64,000 nucleotides of DNA from Molossus alvarezi. Taxonomy: Eukaryota; Chordata; Mammalia; Chiroptera; Molossidae. A model generated the notes under the pieces. It saw only the letters and a list, made by a program, of their open reading frames with translations. It was not told where the DNA came from and made no database searches. The stretch lies in NCBI GenBank assembly GCA_037176705.1, contig JBAWUJ010000110.1, positions 124,001-188,000 of the forward strand, read 5' to 3'. Made by a program: the position numbers and the translations under genes. Position 1 is the stretch's first letter, and every line of letters starts with the position of its first letter. Below are positions 1 through 9,392 of this stretch, piece after piece.

Positions 1-41
1 GGCCGGGGGGGCTGCCCGGGGGGCTGCCAGCCCAGGCGCTG

Positions 42-53
42 GACCCTTAGGGC
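42..53 (+). promoter_or_regulatory. D-box-like upstream 5S promoter element (unit 1)
   Basis: The sequence GACCCTTAGGGC lies at -32 to -21 of the first 5S gene. The mammalian 5S D-box that I recall is GGCTCTTGGGGC at this same spacing; 9 of 12 bases agree. The same element precedes all 16 genes, starting 32 bp before each. In human 5S genes the D-box boosts Pol III transcription. The position match is strong; activity is inferred. Confidence 0.65.
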
Positions 54-73
54 GCCTGGAGGCGGCCGCCAAC

Positions 74-194
74 GTCTCCGGCCATACCACCCTGAACGCG
101 CCCGATCTCGTGGGATCTGGGAAGCTAAGCAGGGTCGGGCCCGGTTAGTACTTGGATGGGAGACCGCCTGGGAATACCGGGTGCTGCAGGCTTT
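74..194 (+). rRNA. 5S ribosomal RNA, unit 1
   Basis: A full-length 121-nt 5S gene, starting GTCTCCGGCC and ending GCAGGCTTT. It matches human 5S as I recall it at 115 of 121 positions. The differences are A5C (78), C39G (112), T40G (113), C46G (119), T69C (142) and T114C (187). The internal promoter is present: Box A about 123-137, intermediate element about 140-145, Box C about 153-170, the TFIIIA/TFIIIC binding region. The RNA would join the large ribosomal subunit with uL18 and uL5. In the usual model position 5 pairs with 114 and 31 with 46, so this sequence has C-C and G-G mismatches there. It may be a functional variant or a homogenised pseudogene. Confidence 0.93.
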
Positions 195-203
195 GGCCGC
201 TCC

Positions 204-208
204 TTTTT
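204..208 (+). terminator. T5 Pol III terminator (unit 1)
   Basis: The first run of four or more T after the gene is T5 at 204-208, 10 nt beyond the mature 3' end; the gene itself ends in only three T. It recurs 130 bp after each gene start (798, 1392 and so on to 9105). A 3'-extended precursor trimmed to 121 nt would be expected. Confidence 0.8.
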
Positions 209-478
209 GGTCCCCCCACAGCCAGCCAGCCGCGCACCTGCCGCGCTTCGGGCCGAGGGCCACGCAGCCCAGGCACGCACGCGCCCCAGCCCACGCCGGG
301 GGCCGAGCGAGGGAATCTGGGGCCCAGAGGGGATCCCCCCGCGCCCCAGCAGCACACCAGCAGGCCGCCGCCGCGCAAGGCGCCGCAACTCGCGGGCGCC
401 CGCGCCCGCCGGTGGGGCAGCGCAGCCCCGTGGGGCGGACCCACGGCCCCCCAGGCGCAGACCTTGTGGCCCCTGGAC

Positions 479-490
479 TGCGCATGCGCG
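479..490. promoter_or_regulatory. NRF1-type site in 5S spacer
   Basis: TGCGCATGCGCG fits the NRF1 consensus YGCGCAYGCGCR at every position. It lies 189 bp upstream of the next 5S gene. Copies start at 1073, 1667, 2261, 2855, 3449, 4043, 4637, 5231, 5825, 6416, 7010, 8195 and 8786. At 7601 the first base is A, and at 9377 the second half is lost at the array boundary. Binding is inferred from sequence alone. Confidence 0.55.
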
Positions 491-517
491 GCCTGCCGAG
501 CTCCGCGGTGAGGACCT

Positions 518-528
518 GGTTCGAGGCT
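518..528 (+). promoter_or_regulatory. tRNA-type B-box-like motif in 5S spacer
   Basis: GGTTCGAGGCT matches the TFIIIC B-box consensus GGTTCGANNCC except for the last base. It lies 150 bp upstream of the next gene and recurs in 15 units; unit 16 is truncated before it. No convincing A box lies at tRNA spacing before it, so it is not a tRNA gene. Confidence 0.35.
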
Positions 529-667
529 GGGCGGGACGGACCGCGCGCCTGGGTCCCCGAGAGCTGAGAGGGGCCGGTCCGCGCTCCGCCTGGCGGCCGG
601 GGGGGCTGCCCGGGGGGCTGCCAGCCCAGGCGCTGGACCCTTAGGGCGCCTGGAGGCGGCCGCCAAC

Positions 668-788
668 GTCTCCGGCCATACCACCCTGAACGCGCCCGAT
701 CTCGTGGGATCTGGGAAGCTAAGCAGGGTCGGGCCCGGTTAGTACTTGGATGGGAGACCGCCTGGGAATACCGGGTGCTGCAGGCTTT
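668..788 (+). rRNA. 5S ribosomal RNA, unit 2
   Basis: Identical to the unit 1 gene, including the six differences from human 5S. It is followed by T5 at 798-802. Confidence 0.93.
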
Positions 789-1261
789 GGCCGCTCCTTT
801 TTGGTCCCCCCACAGCCAGCCAGCCGCGCACCTGCCGCGCTTCGGGCCGAGGGCCACGCAGCCCAGGCACGCACGCGCCCCAGCCCACGCCGGGGGCCGA
901 GCGAGGGAATCTGGGGCCCAGAGGGGATCCCCCCGCGCCCCAGCAGCACACCAGCAGGCCGCCGCCGCGCAAGGCGCCGCAACTCGCGGGCGCCCGCGCC
1001 CGCCGGTGGGGCAGCGCAGCCCCGTGGGGCGGACCCACGGCCCCCCAGGCGCAGACCTTGTGGCCCCTGGACTGCGCATGCGCGGCCTGCCGAGCTCCGC
1101 GGTGAGGACCTGGTTCGAGGCTGGGCGGGACGGACCGCGCGCCTGGGTCCCCGAGAGCTGAGAGGGGCCGGTCCGCGCTCCGCCTGGCGGCCGGGGGGGC
1201 TGCCCGGGGGGCTGCCAGCCCAGGCGCTGGACCCTTAGGGCGCCTGGAGGCGGCCGCCAAC

Positions 1262-1382
1262 GTCTCCGGCCATACCACCCTGAACGCGCCCGATCTCGTG
1301 GGATCTGGGAAGCTAAGCAGGGTCGGGCCCGGTTAGTACTTGGATGGGAGACCGCCTGGGAATACCGGGTGCTGCAGGCTTT
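1262..1382 (+). rRNA. 5S ribosomal RNA, unit 3
   Basis: Identical 121-nt copy with the same internal promoter; T5 at 1392-1396. Confidence 0.93.
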
Positions 1383-1855
1383 GGCCGCTCCTTTTTGGTC
1401 CCCCCACAGCCAGCCAGCCGCGCACCTGCCGCGCTTCGGGCCGAGGGCCACGCAGCCCAGGCACGCACGCGCCCCAGCCCACGCCGGGGGCCGAGCGAGG
1501 GAATCTGGGGCCCAGAGGGGATCCCCCCGCGCCCCAGCAGCACACCAGCAGGCCGCCGCCGCGCAAGGCGCCGCAACTCGCGGGCGCCCGCGCCCGCCGG
1601 TGGGGCAGCGCAGCCCCGTGGGGCGGACCCACGGCCCCCCAGGCGCAGACCTTGTGGCCCCTGGACTGCGCATGCGCGGCCTGCCGAGCTCCGCGGTGAG
1701 GACCTGGTTCGAGGCTGGGCGGGACGGACCGCGCGCCTGGGTCCCCGAGAGCTGAGAGGGGCCGGTCCGCGCTCCGCCTGGCGGCCGGGGGGGCTGCCCG
1801 GGGGGCTGCCAGCCCAGGCGCTGGACCCTTAGGGCGCCTGGAGGCGGCCGCCAAC

Positions 1856-1976
1856 GTCTCCGGCCATACCACCCTGAACGCGCCCGATCTCGTGGGATCT
1901 GGGAAGCTAAGCAGGGTCGGGCCCGGTTAGTACTTGGATGGGAGACCGCCTGGGAATACCGGGTGCTGCAGGCTTT
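1856..1976 (+). rRNA. 5S ribosomal RNA, unit 4
   Basis: Identical 121-nt copy; T5 at 1986-1990. Confidence 0.93.
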
Positions 1977-2449
1977 GGCCGCTCCTTTTTGGTCCCCCCA
2001 CAGCCAGCCAGCCGCGCACCTGCCGCGCTTCGGGCCGAGGGCCACGCAGCCCAGGCACGCACGCGCCCCAGCCCACGCCGGGGGCCGAGCGAGGGAATCT
2101 GGGGCCCAGAGGGGATCCCCCCGCGCCCCAGCAGCACACCAGCAGGCCGCCGCCGCGCAAGGCGCCGCAACTCGCGGGCGCCCGCGCCCGCCGGTGGGGC
2201 AGCGCAGCCCCGTGGGGCGGACCCACGGCCCCCCAGGCGCAGACCTTGTGGCCCCTGGACTGCGCATGCGCGGCCTGCCGAGCTCCGCGGTGAGGACCTG
2301 GTTCGAGGCTGGGCGGGACGGACCGCGCGCCTGGGTCCCCGAGAGCTGAGAGGGGCCGGTCCGCGCTCCGCCTGGCGGCCGGGGGGGCTGCCCGGGGGGC
2401 TGCCAGCCCAGGCGCTGGACCCTTAGGGCGCCTGGAGGCGGCCGCCAAC

Positions 2450-2570
2450 GTCTCCGGCCATACCACCCTGAACGCGCCCGATCTCGTGGGATCTGGGAAG
2501 CTAAGCAGGGTCGGGCCCGGTTAGTACTTGGATGGGAGACCGCCTGGGAATACCGGGTGCTGCAGGCTTT
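2450..2570 (+). rRNA. 5S ribosomal RNA, unit 5
   Basis: Identical 121-nt copy; T5 at 2580-2584. Confidence 0.93.
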
Positions 2571-3043
2571 GGCCGCTCCTTTTTGGTCCCCCCACAGCCA
2601 GCCAGCCGCGCACCTGCCGCGCTTCGGGCCGAGGGCCACGCAGCCCAGGCACGCACGCGCCCCAGCCCACGCCGGGGGCCGAGCGAGGGAATCTGGGGCC
2701 CAGAGGGGATCCCCCCGCGCCCCAGCAGCACACCAGCAGGCCGCCGCCGCGCAAGGCGCCGCAACTCGCGGGCGCCCGCGCCCGCCGGTGGGGCAGCGCA
2801 GCCCCGTGGGGCGGACCCACGGCCCCCCAGGCGCAGACCTTGTGGCCCCTGGACTGCGCATGCGCGGCCTGCCGAGCTCCGCGGTGAGGACCTGGTTCGA
2901 GGCTGGGCGGGACGGACCGCGCGCCTGGGTCCCCGAGAGCTGAGAGGGGCCGGTCCGCGCTCCGCCTGGCGGCCGGGGGGGCTGCCCGGGGGGCTGCCAG
3001 CCCAGGCGCTGGACCCTTAGGGCGCCTGGAGGCGGCCGCCAAC

Positions 3044-3164
3044 GTCTCCGGCCATACCACCCTGAACGCGCCCGATCTCGTGGGATCTGGGAAGCTAAGC
3101 AGGGTCGGGCCCGGTTAGTACTTGGATGGGAGACCGCCTGGGAATACCGGGTGCTGCAGGCTTT
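3044..3164 (+). rRNA. 5S ribosomal RNA, unit 6
   Basis: Identical 121-nt copy; T5 at 3174-3178. Confidence 0.93.
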
Positions 3165-3637
3165 GGCCGCTCCTTTTTGGTCCCCCCACAGCCAGCCAGC
3201 CGCGCACCTGCCGCGCTTCGGGCCGAGGGCCACGCAGCCCAGGCACGCACGCGCCCCAGCCCACGCCGGGGGCCGAGCGAGGGAATCTGGGGCCCAGAGG
3301 GGATCCCCCCGCGCCCCAGCAGCACACCAGCAGGCCGCCGCCGCGCAAGGCGCCGCAACTCGCGGGCGCCCGCGCCCGCCGGTGGGGCAGCGCAGCCCCG
3401 TGGGGCGGACCCACGGCCCCCCAGGCGCAGACCTTGTGGCCCCTGGACTGCGCATGCGCGGCCTGCCGAGCTCCGCGGTGAGGACCTGGTTCGAGGCTGG
3501 GCGGGACGGACCGCGCGCCTGGGTCCCCGAGAGCTGAGAGGGGCCGGTCCGCGCTCCGCCTGGCGGCCGGGGGGGCTGCCCGGGGGGCTGCCAGCCCAGG
3601 CGCTGGACCCTTAGGGCGCCTGGAGGCGGCCGCCAAC

Positions 3638-3758
3638 GTCTCCGGCCATACCACCCTGAACGCGCCCGATCTCGTGGGATCTGGGAAGCTAAGCAGGGTC
3701 GGGCCCGGTTAGTACTTGGATGGGAGACCGCCTGGGAATACCGGGTGCTGCAGGCTTT
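3638..3758 (+). rRNA. 5S ribosomal RNA, unit 7
   Basis: Identical 121-nt copy; T5 at 3768-3772. Confidence 0.93.
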
Positions 3759-4231
3759 GGCCGCTCCTTTTTGGTCCCCCCACAGCCAGCCAGCCGCGCA
3801 CCTGCCGCGCTTCGGGCCGAGGGCCACGCAGCCCAGGCACGCACGCGCCCCAGCCCACGCCGGGGGCCGAGCGAGGGAATCTGGGGCCCAGAGGGGATCC
3901 CCCCGCGCCCCAGCAGCACACCAGCAGGCCGCCGCCGCGCAAGGCGCCGCAACTCGCGGGCGCCCGCGCCCGCCGGTGGGGCAGCGCAGCCCCGTGGGGC
4001 GGACCCACGGCCCCCCAGGCGCAGACCTTGTGGCCCCTGGACTGCGCATGCGCGGCCTGCCGAGCTCCGCGGTGAGGACCTGGTTCGAGGCTGGGCGGGA
4101 CGGACCGCGCGCCTGGGTCCCCGAGAGCTGAGAGGGGCCGGTCCGCGCTCCGCCTGGCGGCCGGGGGGGCTGCCCGGGGGGCTGCCAGCCCAGGCGCTGG
4201 ACCCTTAGGGCGCCTGGAGGCGGCCGCCAAC

Positions 4232-4352
4232 GTCTCCGGCCATACCACCCTGAACGCGCCCGATCTCGTGGGATCTGGGAAGCTAAGCAGGGTCGGGCCC
4301 GGTTAGTACTTGGATGGGAGACCGCCTGGGAATACCGGGTGCTGCAGGCTTT
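4232..4352 (+). rRNA. 5S ribosomal RNA, unit 8
   Basis: Identical 121-nt copy; T5 at 4362-4366. Confidence 0.93.
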
Positions 4353-4825
4353 GGCCGCTCCTTTTTGGTCCCCCCACAGCCAGCCAGCCGCGCACCTGCC
4401 GCGCTTCGGGCCGAGGGCCACGCAGCCCAGGCACGCACGCGCCCCAGCCCACGCCGGGGGCCGAGCGAGGGAATCTGGGGCCCAGAGGGGATCCCCCCGC
4501 GCCCCAGCAGCACACCAGCAGGCCGCCGCCGCGCAAGGCGCCGCAACTCGCGGGCGCCCGCGCCCGCCGGTGGGGCAGCGCAGCCCCGTGGGGCGGACCC
4601 ACGGCCCCCCAGGCGCAGACCTTGTGGCCCCTGGACTGCGCATGCGCGGCCTGCCGAGCTCCGCGGTGAGGACCTGGTTCGAGGCTGGGCGGGACGGACC
4701 GCGCGCCTGGGTCCCCGAGAGCTGAGAGGGGCCGGTCCGCGCTCCGCCTGGCGGCCGGGGGGGCTGCCCGGGGGGCTGCCAGCCCAGGCGCTGGACCCTT
4801 AGGGCGCCTGGAGGCGGCCGCCAAC

Positions 4826-4946
4826 GTCTCCGGCCATACCACCCTGAACGCGCCCGATCTCGTGGGATCTGGGAAGCTAAGCAGGGTCGGGCCCGGTTAG
4901 TACTTGGATGGGAGACCGCCTGGGAATACCGGGTGCTGCAGGCTTT
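4826..4946 (+). rRNA. 5S ribosomal RNA, unit 9
   Basis: Identical 121-nt copy; T5 at 4956-4960. Confidence 0.93.
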
Positions 4947-5419
4947 GGCCGCTCCTTTTTGGTCCCCCCACAGCCAGCCAGCCGCGCACCTGCCGCGCTT
5001 CGGGCCGAGGGCCACGCAGCCCAGGCACGCACGCGCCCCAGCCCACGCCGGGGGCCGAGCGAGGGAATCTGGGGCCCAGAGGGGATCCCCCCGCGCCCCA
5101 GCAGCACACCAGCAGGCCGCCGCCGCGCAAGGCGCCGCAACTCGCGGGCGCCCGCGCCCGCCGGTGGGGCAGCGCAGCCCCGTGGGGCGGACCCACGGCC
5201 CCCCAGGCGCAGACCTTGTGGCCCCTGGACTGCGCATGCGCGGCCTGCCGAGCTCCGCGGTGAGGACCTGGTTCGAGGCTGGGCGGGACGGACCGCGCGC
5301 CTGGGTCCCCGAGAGCTGAGAGGGGCCGGTCCGCGCTCCGCCTGGCGGCCGGGGGGGCTGCCCGGGGGGCTGCCAGCCCAGGCGCTGGACCCTTAGGGCG
5401 CCTGGAGGCGGCCGCCAAC

Positions 5420-5540
5420 GTCTCCGGCCATACCACCCTGAACGCGCCCGATCTCGTGGGATCTGGGAAGCTAAGCAGGGTCGGGCCCGGTTAGTACTTG
5501 GATGGGAGACCGCCTGGGAATACCGGGTGCTGCAGGCTTT
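5420..5540 (+). rRNA. 5S ribosomal RNA, unit 10
   Basis: Identical 121-nt copy; T5 at 5550-5554. This is the last of the ten units with no visible spacer variant. Confidence 0.93.
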
Positions 5541-6013
5541 GGCCGCTCCTTTTTGGTCCCCCCACAGCCAGCCAGCCGCGCACCTGCCGCGCTTCGGGCC
5601 GAGGGCCACGCAGCCCAGGCACGCACGCGCCCCAGCCCACGCCGGGGGCCGAGCGAGGGAATCTGGGGCCCAGAGGGGATCCCCCCGCGCCCCAGCAGCA
5701 CACCAGCAGGCCGCCGCCGCGCAAGGCGCCGCAACTCGCGGGCGCCCGCGCCCGCCGGTGGGGCAGCGCAGCCCCGTGGGGCGGACCCACGGCCCCCCAG
5801 GCGCAGACCTTGTGGCCCCTGGACTGCGCATGCGCGGCCTGCCGAGCTCCGCGGTGAGGACCTGGTTCGAGGCTGGGCGGGACGGACCGCGCGCCTGGGT
5901 CCCCGAGAGCTGAGAGGGGCCGGTCCGCGCTCCGCCTGGCGGCCGGGGGGGCTGCCCGGGGGGCTGCCAGCCCAGGCGCTGGACCCTTAGGGCGCCTGGA
6001 GGCGGCCGCCAAC

Positions 6014-6134
6014 GTCTCCGGCCATACCACCCTGAACGCGCCCGATCTCGTGGGATCTGGGAAGCTAAGCAGGGTCGGGCCCGGTTAGTACTTGGATGGG
6101 AGACCGCCTGGGAATACCGGGTGCTGCAGGCTTT
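6014..6134 (+). rRNA. 5S ribosomal RNA, unit 11
   Basis: Identical 121-nt gene. The spacer after it is the first to lack one GCC triplet (near 6304-6312), giving a 591-bp unit. Confidence 0.93.
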
Positions 6135-6604
6135 GGCCGCTCCTTTTTGGTCCCCCCACAGCCAGCCAGCCGCGCACCTGCCGCGCTTCGGGCCGAGGGC
6201 CACGCAGCCCAGGCACGCACGCGCCCCAGCCCACGCCGGGGGCCGAGCGAGGGAATCTGGGGCCCAGAGGGGATCCCCCCGCGCCCCAGCAGCACACCAG
6301 CAGGCCGCCGCGCAAGGCGCCGCAACTCGCGGGCGCCCGCGCCCGCCGGTGGGGCAGCGCAGCCCCGTGGGGCGGACCCACGGCCCCCCAGGCGCAGACC
6401 TTGTGGCCCCTGGACTGCGCATGCGCGGCCTGCCGAGCTCCGCGGTGAGGACCTGGTTCGAGGCTGGGCGGGACGGACCGCGCGCCTGGGTCCCCGAGAG
6501 CTGAGAGGGGCCGGTCCGCGCTCCGCCTGGCGGCCGGGGGGGCTGCCCGGGGGGCTGCCAGCCCAGGCGCTGGACCCTTAGGGCGCCTGGAGGCGGCCGC
6601 CAAC

Positions 6605-6725
6605 GTCTCCGGCCATACCACCCTGAACGCGCCCGATCTCGTGGGATCTGGGAAGCTAAGCAGGGTCGGGCCCGGTTAGTACTTGGATGGGAGACCGCCT
6701 GGGAATACCGGGTGCTGCAGGCTTT
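6605..6725 (+). rRNA. 5S ribosomal RNA, unit 12
   Basis: Identical 121-nt gene followed by a full 594-bp type spacer. Confidence 0.93.
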
Positions 6726-7198
6726 GGCCGCTCCTTTTTGGTCCCCCCACAGCCAGCCAGCCGCGCACCTGCCGCGCTTCGGGCCGAGGGCCACGCAGCC
6801 CAGGCACGCACGCGCCCCAGCCCACGCCGGGGGCCGAGCGAGGGAATCTGGGGCCCAGAGGGGATCCCCCCGCGCCCCAGCAGCACACCAGCAGGCCGCC
6901 GCCGCGCAAGGCGCCGCAACTCGCGGGCGCCCGCGCCCGCCGGTGGGGCAGCGCAGCCCCGTGGGGCGGACCCACGGCCCCCCAGGCGCAGACCTTGTGG
7001 CCCCTGGACTGCGCATGCGCGGCCTGCCGAGCTCCGCGGTGAGGACCTGGTTCGAGGCTGGGCGGGACGGACCGCGCGCCTGGGTCCCCGAGAGCTGAGA
7101 GGGGCCGGTCCGCGCTCCGCCTGGCGGCCGGGGGGGCTGCCCGGGGGGCTGCCAGCCCAGGCGCTGGACCCTTAGGGCGCCTGGAGGCGGCCGCCAAC

Positions 7199-7319
7199 GT
7201 CTCCGGCCATACCACCCTGAACGCGCCCGATCTCGTGGGATCTGGGAAGCTAAGCAGGGTCGGGCCCGGTTAGTACTTGGATGGGAGACCGCCTGGGAAT
7301 ACCGGGTGCTGCAGGCTTT
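7199..7319 (+). rRNA. 5S ribosomal RNA, unit 13
   Basis: Identical gene. Its spacer lacks a GCC triplet and has a T-to-A change at 7601, in the first base of the NRF1-like site. Confidence 0.93.
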
Positions 7320-7789
7320 GGCCGCTCCTTTTTGGTCCCCCCACAGCCAGCCAGCCGCGCACCTGCCGCGCTTCGGGCCGAGGGCCACGCAGCCCAGGCA
7401 CGCACGCGCCCCAGCCCACGCCGGGGGCCGAGCGAGGGAATCTGGGGCCCAGAGGGGATCCCCCCGCGCCCCAGCAGCACACCAGCAGGCCGCCGCGCAA
7501 GGCGCCGCAACTCGCGGGCGCCCGCGCCCGCCGGTGGGGCAGCGCAGCCCCGTGGGGCGGACCCACGGCCCCCCAGGCGCAGACCTTGTGGCCCCTGGAC
7601 AGCGCATGCGCGGCCTGCCGAGCTCCGCGGTGAGGACCTGGTTCGAGGCTGGGCGGGACGGACCGCGCGCCTGGGTCCCCGAGAGCTGAGAGGGGCCGGT
7701 CCGCGCTCCGCCTGGCGGCCGGGGGGGCTGCCCGGGGGGCTGCCAGCCCAGGCGCTGGACCCTTAGGGCGCCTGGAGGCGGCCGCCAAC

Positions 7790-7910
7790 GTCTCCGGCCA
7801 TACCACCCTGAACGCGCCCGATCTCGTGGGATCTGGGAAGCTAAGCAGGGTCGGGCCCGGTTAGTACTTGGATGGGAGACCGCCTGGGAATACCGGGTGC
7901 TGCAGGCTTT
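7790..7910 (+). rRNA. 5S ribosomal RNA, unit 14
   Basis: Identical gene in the most variable full unit. The spacer changes are C-to-G at 7930, G-to-A at 8114 and C-to-T at 8303; none touches the gene. Confidence 0.93.
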
Positions 7911-8383
7911 GGCCGCTCCTTTTTGGTCCGCCCACAGCCAGCCAGCCGCGCACCTGCCGCGCTTCGGGCCGAGGGCCACGCAGCCCAGGCACGCACGCGC
8001 CCCAGCCCACGCCGGGGGCCGAGCGAGGGAATCTGGGGCCCAGAGGGGATCCCCCCGCGCCCCAGCAGCACACCAGCAGGCCGCCGCCGCGCAAGGCGCC
8101 GCAACTCGCGGGCACCCGCGCCCGCCGGTGGGGCAGCGCAGCCCCGTGGGGCGGACCCACGGCCCCCCAGGCGCAGACCTTGTGGCCCCTGGACTGCGCA
8201 TGCGCGGCCTGCCGAGCTCCGCGGTGAGGACCTGGTTCGAGGCTGGGCGGGACGGACCGCGCGCCTGGGTCCCCGAGAGCTGAGAGGGGCCGGTCCGCGC
8301 TCTGCCTGGCGGCCGGGGGGGCTGCCCGGGGGGCTGCCAGCCCAGGCGCTGGACCCTTAGGGCGCCTGGAGGCGGCCGCCAAC

Positions 8384-8504
8384 GTCTCCGGCCATACCAC
8401 CCTGAACGCGCCCGATCTCGTGGGATCTGGGAAGCTAAGCAGGGTCGGGCCCGGTTAGTACTTGGATGGGAGACCGCCTGGGAATACCGGGTGCTGCAGG
8501 CTTT
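8384..8504 (+). rRNA. 5S ribosomal RNA, unit 15
   Basis: Identical gene followed by a 591-bp type spacer. Confidence 0.93.
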
Positions 8505-8974
8505 GGCCGCTCCTTTTTGGTCCCCCCACAGCCAGCCAGCCGCGCACCTGCCGCGCTTCGGGCCGAGGGCCACGCAGCCCAGGCACGCACGCGCCCCAGC
8601 CCACGCCGGGGGCCGAGCGAGGGAATCTGGGGCCCAGAGGGGATCCCCCCGCGCCCCAGCAGCACACCAGCAGGCCGCCGCGCAAGGCGCCGCAACTCGC
8701 GGGCGCCCGCGCCCGCCGGTGGGGCAGCGCAGCCCCGTGGGGCGGACCCACGGCCCCCCAGGCGCAGACCTTGTGGCCCCTGGACTGCGCATGCGCGGCC
8801 TGCCGAGCTCCGCGGTGAGGACCTGGTTCGAGGCTGGGCGGGACGGACCGCGCGCCTGGGTCCCCGAGAGCTGAGAGGGGCCGGTCCGCGCTCCGCCTGG
8901 CGGCCGGGGGGGCTGCCCGGGGGGCTGCCAGCCCAGGCGCTGGACCCTTAGGGCGCCTGGAGGCGGCCGCCAAC

Positions 8975-9095
8975 GTCTCCGGCCATACCACCCTGAACGC
9001 GCCCGATCTCGTGGGATCTGGGAAGCTAAGCAGGGTCGGGCCCGGTTAGTACTTGGATGGGAGACCGCCTGGGAATACCGGGTGCTGCAGGCTTT
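8975..9095 (+). rRNA. 5S ribosomal RNA, unit 16 (last of array)
   Basis: Identical gene with T5 at 9105-9109. Its spacer shares the C-to-G change of unit 14 (at 9115), lacks one GCC triplet and breaks off near 9385 in the NRF1-like site. The gene keeps its own upstream D-box-like element, so it could still be transcribed at the array edge. Confidence 0.93.
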
Positions 9096-9392
9096 GGCCG
9101 CTCCTTTTTGGTCCGCCCACAGCCAGCCAGCCGCGCACCTGCCGCGCTTCGGGCCGAGGGCCACGCAGCCCAGGCACGCACGCGCCCCAGCCCACGCCGG
9201 GGGCCGAGCGAGGGAATCTGGGGCCCAGAGGGGATCCCCCCGCGCCCCAGCAGCACACCAGCAGGCCGCCGCGCAAGGCGCCGCAACTCGCGGGCGCCCG
9301 CGCCCGCCGGTGGGGCAGCGCAGCCCCGTGGGGCGGACCCACGGCCCCCCAGGCGCAGACCTTGTGGCCCCTGGACTGCGCATGCTCTGCCT

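Larger units (their letters stand above)
195..667 (+). other. 5S intergenic spacer, representative unit (473 bp)
   Basis: The spacer is very GC- and CpG-rich and has no gene. In order it holds the T5 terminator (204-208), a GC box (433-438), an NRF1-type palindrome (479-490), a B-box-like motif (518-528), a second GC box (529-534), twin GGGGGGCTGCC direct repeats (about 600-622; seen in the first unit at 6-16 and 18-28) and the D-box-like element of the next gene. The open frames across it on both strands follow from the lack of AT-rich stop codons. Confidence 0.8.
1..9392 (+). repeat. 5S rDNA tandem array, 594-bp units (16 genes)
   Basis: Head-to-tail GC-rich units, each with one 5S rRNA gene. 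Genes start at 74, 668, 1262, 1856, 2450, 3044, 3638, 4232, 4826, 5420, 6014, 6605, 7199, 7790, 8384 and 8975. The spacing is 594 bp, or 591 bp where one GCC triplet of a short GCC run is missing (units 11, 13, 15 and 16, e.g. near 6304-6312). The window opens inside a spacer, so the array continues upstream. Units 1-10 show no difference by eye. Unit 13 has a T-to-A change at 7601. Unit 14 has changes at 7930, 8114 and 8303. Unit 16 shares the 7930-type change at 9115 and ends early. The strong identity implies concerted evolution; a collapsed or expanded assembly cannot be excluded. Confidence 0.97.

Noticed and set aside
5..28. G-quadruplex from the G7 and G6 runs upstream of each 5S gene
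   Set aside because: Only two long G runs lie close together; a stable intramolecular quadruplex normally needs four, so the case is weak.
518..528. A tRNA gene or tRNA-derived SINE in the 5S spacer, suggested by the B-box-like motif
   Set aside because: No A box at the right distance, no cloverleaf and no tail; only the single motif is supported.
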